Source: an uncultured Clostridia bacterium (lineage in GTDB: Bacteria; Bacillota; Clostridia; Oscillospirales; Ruminococcaceae). From it: a stretch of 8,408 nt of DNA. The stretch covers positions 1-8,408 of the forward strand of contig CALCSA010000278.1 of NCBI GenBank assembly GCA_937894185.1. The letters run 5' to 3'. Shown here one piece after another: positions 6,140-8,408 of the stretch. Every line of letters starts with the position of its first letter. The first letter of the stretch is position 1. A program made the translations under genes and the position numbers. The notes under the pieces were generated by a model that was given only the letters and a program-made list of their open reading frames with translations, was not told the DNA's origin and did no database searches.

Positions 6140-6184
6140 CCTTGCTGCAGGCTTTTGATTGCGACAACAACAGCGGGGGCTGTT
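6138..6184 (+). other. Two small stem-loops between flbD and motA
   Basis: AGCCT (6138-6142) and AGGCT (6149-6153), overlapping the flbD stop codon, form a 5-bp stem followed by only TTTG, too weak for a confident terminator. AACAGC (6169-6174) and GCTGTT (6179-6184) form a 6-bp stem with a GGGG loop. Both lie upstream of motA, whose ribosome binding site is poor. Effects on motA level are inference. Confidence 0.4.
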
Positions 6185-6219
6185 CCAAATCACGCTTGGG
6201 GCATGGGGGATAGAAAAAC

Positions 6220-7035
6220 ATGAATTTAGCCTTTATCATCGGAATGATTGCGGCTCTGGCCGTAACTGCCTGGGGAATTGTAGACTCAGGAAGCCTGTGG
6301 AATTTTTACGATTTTCCCAGTATCATCATCACCGTCGGCGGTACCTTAATGACCATCGTGGCTTGCTTTCCGTTTAAGGATCTTGCAAAAGTTCCCAAGC
6401 ACTTTCCCATTATTTTGGGGCTGGGCAAACACAGGTGGGATCCCATCTACTACATCAACACCATGACCGAACTTTCCACCGAGGCCCGCCGCAAGGGCCT
6501 GCTGGCTCTGGAAGATCGGGTGGCAGAGTTTGAGGATCCCTTTCTGCGGGACAGTGTCATGTTGATTGTAGACGCCATGGAGCCGGATAAAGTCCGGGAC
6601 CAGCTGGACAATGAACTGAGCAACATCGAGGCACGACATGCCGTGGCCTGGAATATCTACGACAAAGGTGCGGCTCTGGGGCCGGGCTTTGGTATGATCG
6701 GAACCCTCATCGGCCTGATTAACATGCTCAAGGATCTGAACTTTGAGGAGGAGGGGGGCGCCCAGCAGCTGACAGCCAATATGGCCGTGGCTCTGATCAC
6801 CACCTTCTACGGTTCCATGCTGGCCAACGTTGTCTTTATGCCCATTTCCAACCAGCTGCGGATGCGGCACGAGGAAGAAATGCTCTGTAAGGAAGTTGTC
6901 ATCGAGGGCATTATATCCATTCAGGCGGGAGAAAACCCCCGCCATATCAACGAAAAGCTAATGGCCTATCTGGACCGCAGGCAGCGTGACAAGCTGGTGG
7001 CTCAGCGGGAATCGGTGTCGGCGTCTGCCGAATAG
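6220..7035 (+). CDS. motA: Flagellar motor stator protein MotA
   Basis: A 271-residue cytoplasmic-membrane protein that with MotB forms the ion-driven stator. Four membrane segments fit the family: about residues 3-21, 34-51, 151-170 and 186-208. The cytoplasmic loop between segments 2 and 3 has EARRKGLLALEDR (88-100). R90 and E98 in it have the same spacing as the E. coli residues that contact FliG. Prolines P155 (ALGPGFGMIGTLIGL) and P208 (ANVVFMPIS) match the conserved channel prolines. ATG at 6220 sits behind GGGGG at 6205-6209 rather than the AAGGAGG seen at most genes here, so its translation may be weaker or more regulated. It is followed after 31 bases by motB. Ion choice (H+ or Na+) cannot be settled by eye. 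Confidence 0.96.
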   Translation: MNLAFIIGMIAALAVTAWGIVDSGSLWNFYDFPSIIITVGGTLMTIVACFPFKDLAKVPKHFPIILGLGKHRWDPIYYINTMTELSTEARRKGLLALEDRVAEFEDPFLRDSVMLIVDAMEPDKVRDQLDNELSNIEARHAVAWNIYDKGAALGPGFGMIGTLIGLINMLKDLNFEEEGGAQQLTANMAVALITTFYGSMLANVVFMPISNQLRMRHEEEMLCKEVVIEGIISIQAGENPRHINEKLMAYLDRRQRDKLVAQRESVSASAE

Positions 7036-7066
7036 GCGCTGGGATATCTTCCAAGGAGGTGAGGGC

Positions 7067-7849
7067 GTGGCAAGACGTAAAAAAGTGGATGACGGCGGTG
7101 GTGGCGGTGGTGAATGGCTCAATACCTATGCCGACATGGTCACCTTGCTGCTGACCTTCTTTATTATGCTCTTTTCCATGTCCAGCTTAGATTCCACCAA
7201 GTTTAACATGATGGTCAAAGCGTTTTCCGATGCTACCGCAGAAGATATGATTGTCATTTTGGGTAGGGAAGGCCCCAACGATTACGATGGTGCCAAAGCT
7301 CAGGGTCCCGATTATATGGAGGGTGAAATCGAAATCAAGGATCTCACCGAGATTTTTCATGCCATTTCCAAATATATTGAGGAAAAAGGCATTCAGGATT
7401 CGGTGCAGGTGGCTCAGGGGGACGGCTTTGTCTTTATTCAGTTTATGGACAATATGCTGTTTGAACCCAACAGCGCCCGGCTAAAACCCGCCGACCTAAA
7501 CATCCTGAATTTTGTGGGGATGGGCATCAAGTCGGTGCAAAACCAGCTCAAGCTGGTGCGGATCGACGGCCATACGGCGGCGATTCCGGAAAACCCAAAC
7601 TACGAGGTTTCCGACCGGCTGCTGTCCAGCGAACGGGCCAACAGTGTGCTGATGTATTTTGAAGATGTAATTGGCATACGCCCGGAATTGTTGGTTCAGA
7701 TGGGCTTTGGAAAACAAATGCCCTTGCCGGGCAATACAAACTCTACCGATGAGGAGCGCTCGAAAAACCGGCGGGTGGAAATTTATATCAGTACGGAAAA
7801 CATTATTACAGAGCAGCTGGACAATATTTACGAGAAACTTGTCGAATAA
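7067..7849 (+). CDS. motB: Flagellar motor stator protein MotB
   Basis: A 260-residue stator partner of MotA that anchors to peptidoglycan. I choose GTG at 7067 because AAGGAGG (7053-7059) lies 7 bases upstream and the basic N-terminus ARRKK then leads straight into the family motif; a longer open frame from 6986 overlaps motA and lacks MotB-like sequence. Residues 10-15 are six glycines. WLNTYADMVTLLLTFFIML (17-35) is the single membrane segment with D23, the ion-carrying aspartate (equivalent of E. coli D32). A plug/linker region spans about 40-110. The OmpA-like peptidoglycan-binding domain covers about 113-242, with FEPNSARL (132-139), DGHT (167-170), LSSERANSV (186-194) and NRRVEIY (234-240). 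A short acidic tail follows. Length is typical. Confidence 0.96.
   Translation: MARRKKVDDGGGGGGEWLNTYADMVTLLLTFFIMLFSMSSLDSTKFNMMVKAFSDATAEDMIVILGREGPNDYDGAKAQGPDYMEGEIEIKDLTEIFHAISKYIEEKGIQDSVQVAQGDGFVFIQFMDNMLFEPNSARLKPADLNILNFVGMGIKSVQNQLKLVRIDGHTAAIPENPNYEVSDRLLSSERANSVLMYFEDVIGIRPELLVQMGFGKQMPLPGNTNSTDEERSKNRRVEIYISTENIITEQLDNIYEKLVE
7094..7111 (+). repeat. Perfect 9-bp tandem repeat in motB (Gly6 tract)
   Basis: GGCGGTGGT occurs twice in a row, in frame, coding for the six glycines (residues 10-15) between the basic N-terminus and the W-L-x-T-Y-A-D membrane entry of MotB. Slippage would add or remove three glycines without breaking the frame. Confidence 0.8.
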
Positions 7850-7861
7850 GCAACGCGTATT

Positions 7862-7891
7862 CTGGCAAAAAATACACTTTTATGCTATAAT
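7862..7891 (+). promoter_or_regulatory. Predicted sigma-A promoter upstream of fliM
   Basis: TATAAT (7886-7891) is a perfect -10 box preceded by TGC, giving an extended -10 (TGN). CTGGCA (7862-7867) matches the -35 consensus at four of six positions, with 18-base spacing. The surrounding DNA is AT-rich compared with the genes. The predicted transcription start is about 7898, leaving a leader of about 79 bases before the fliM GTG. It does not resemble the SigD/FliA consensus. The only gene downstream on this strand is fliM. Confidence 0.6.
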
Positions 7892-7908
7892 GGCTCAAGG
7901 CATTTTAA

Positions 7909-7950
7909 GCCCTTTGCAGTGCTGAACTTCGGCGCATCTGCCTGAAGGGC
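7909..7950 (+). other. Imperfect hairpin in the fliM leader
   Basis: GCCCTT (7909-7914) pairs with AAGGGC (7945-7950). Inside it, GCAG (7916-7919) can pair with CTGC (7938-7941), continued by TGC (7920-7922) with GCA (7934-7936). The structure would lie early in the leader of a transcript from the promoter at 7862-7891 and leaves the fliM ribosome binding site (7965-7971) free. I recognise no known riboswitch or protein-leader class. Confidence 0.45.
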
Positions 7951-7976
7951 ATGTTATTGGCGTTGGGAGGGAAACC

Positions 7977-8408
7977 GTGGAAGTACTATCGCAAAGTCAA
8001 ATAGACGATCTTCTCAATTCGCTTACTTCCGGCGCTATGGATATTGAAACCGTTACCGAGGAAGCTTCCAGAAAGGTAAAGGAGTACGATTTTCGATCCC
8101 CAAAGCGCTTTACCAAAGAACAGCTCAAGCTGGTTACCAGCGTGTACGAAAACTATTCTCGGCTGCTTTCTTCCTACCTGACCGGCATGTTGCGCCTGTA
8201 TGTCAGCGTAGAATGTGTTCATATTGAGGAGCAGCGGTACTCGGAATTTAATAATGCCTTGCCCGACTCTGTCATGGTGGCCATCGGAGAGATGCGCTTT
8301 CCCGGCTCCAGTGACGAAAACAATACCATCATTATGGATTTTTCCCGCCCCATCGCCTTTGCCATCATCGAGCGGCTTCTGGGAGGCACCGGAGATGGCT
8401 TGGAGTTA
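7977..8408 (+). CDS. fliM: Flagellar motor switch protein FliM, N-terminal part (3' end outside window)
   Basis: The first 144 residues of the C-ring protein that binds CheY-P and links FliG to FliN/FliY. GTG at 7977 follows GGGAGGG (7965-7971) at 5-base spacing. Residues 4-16 (LSQSQIDDLLNSL) are the conserved N-terminal CheY-P-binding peptide. After an acidic linker (19-35), YDFRSPKRFTKEQL (37-50) is the typical FliM entry to the middle domain, followed by VYENYSRLLSSYLTGML. IIERLLGGTGDG (130-141) holds the GGxG motif used for FliG contact. The frame is open to the last base. No fliL gene precedes it, unlike many related operons; instead it has its own predicted promoter and leader. Confidence 0.96.
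   Translation, partial: MEVLSQSQIDDLLNSLTSGAMDIETVTEEASRKVKEYDFRSPKRFTKEQLKLVTSVYENYSRLLSSYLTGMLRLYVSVECVHIEEQRYSEFNNALPDSVMVAIGEMRFPGSSDENNTIIMDFSRPIAFAIIERLLGGTGDGLEL

Noticed and set aside
6138..6156. Possible intrinsic terminator after flbD
   Set aside because: The stem is only 5 bp and is followed by four T at most; kept only as a weak stem-loop.
6159..6377. 72-codon + strand frame across the flbD-motA gap into motA
   Set aside because: No ribosome binding site, and it runs out of frame through the conserved MotA N-terminus.
6986..7066. Upstream extension of the motB frame overlapping motA
   Set aside because: The 27 extra residues overlap the motA end and do not resemble MotB; GTG at 7067 has a perfectly placed AAGGAGG.
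7857..7875. Possible terminator after motB (GTATT/AATAC)
   Set aside because: A 5-bp AT-rich stem with a 9-base loop and no T-run is too weak, and it overlaps the predicted promoter.
1..8408. CRISPR array, insertion sequence, tRNA or rRNA, defence or biosynthetic system
   Set aside because: No regular spaced repeats, transposase-like proteins, terminal repeats or RNA gene folds were seen; the window is filled by flagellar genes.

Overview
This window is a stretch of a large flagellar (fla/che-type) operon from a motile, moderately GC-rich member of the Firmicutes, most likely class Clostridia. Three things point there. Nearly every gene is preceded by a strong AAGGAGG-type ribosome binding site. 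Several starts are GTG. The gene order fliI-fliJ-fliK-flgD-(TIGR02530 gene)-flgE-flbD-motA-motB-fliM matches the Clostridia/Bacilli arrangement and not the enterobacterial one. All genes lie on the + strand with short gaps (5 to 127 bases), so they are probably co-transcribed. No stretch over 300 bases lacks a gene. I see no mobile element, CRISPR array, tRNA or rRNA. Genus cannot be fixed from sequence alone.

Layout: bases 2-361 are the C-terminal end of the export ATPase FliI, followed by its stalk protein FliJ (367-822). Next come the hook-building genes: the hook-length ruler/switch FliK (879-2243), the hook cap scaffold FlgD (2279-2932), a small conserved protein of unknown function (TIGR02530 family, 2993-3403) and the hook subunit FlgE (3514-5877), here very large at 787 residues. 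After a strong stem-loop come FlbD/SwrD (5957-6139) and the stator pair MotA (6220-7035) and MotB (7067-7849). A 127-base gap holding a good sigma-A-type promoter and a structured leader precedes fliM (7977 to the window edge), the start of the switch/C-ring part of the operon.

How they work together: FliI/FliJ energise and load the flagellar type III export gate. FliK, FlgD and FlgE are exported and build a hook of set length. MotA/MotB form the ion channel that drives rotation, FlbD/SwrD supports motor power, and FliM in the C-ring receives torque and CheY-P.

The gene set itself is conventional; I found no wholly new system. The points most worth checking are: (1) a candidate export-gate motif (F-x-x-x-hydrophobic) in the uncharacterised TIGR02530 protein, closely matching FliK in the same operon; (2) a diverged tandem duplication of about 75 residues in the surface region of FlgE, the second copy being AT-richer; (3) a duplicated C-terminal module in FlgD; (4) no fliL between motB and fliM, where a promoter and leader sit instead; and (5) a series of intergenic stem-loops that could tune expression within the operon.
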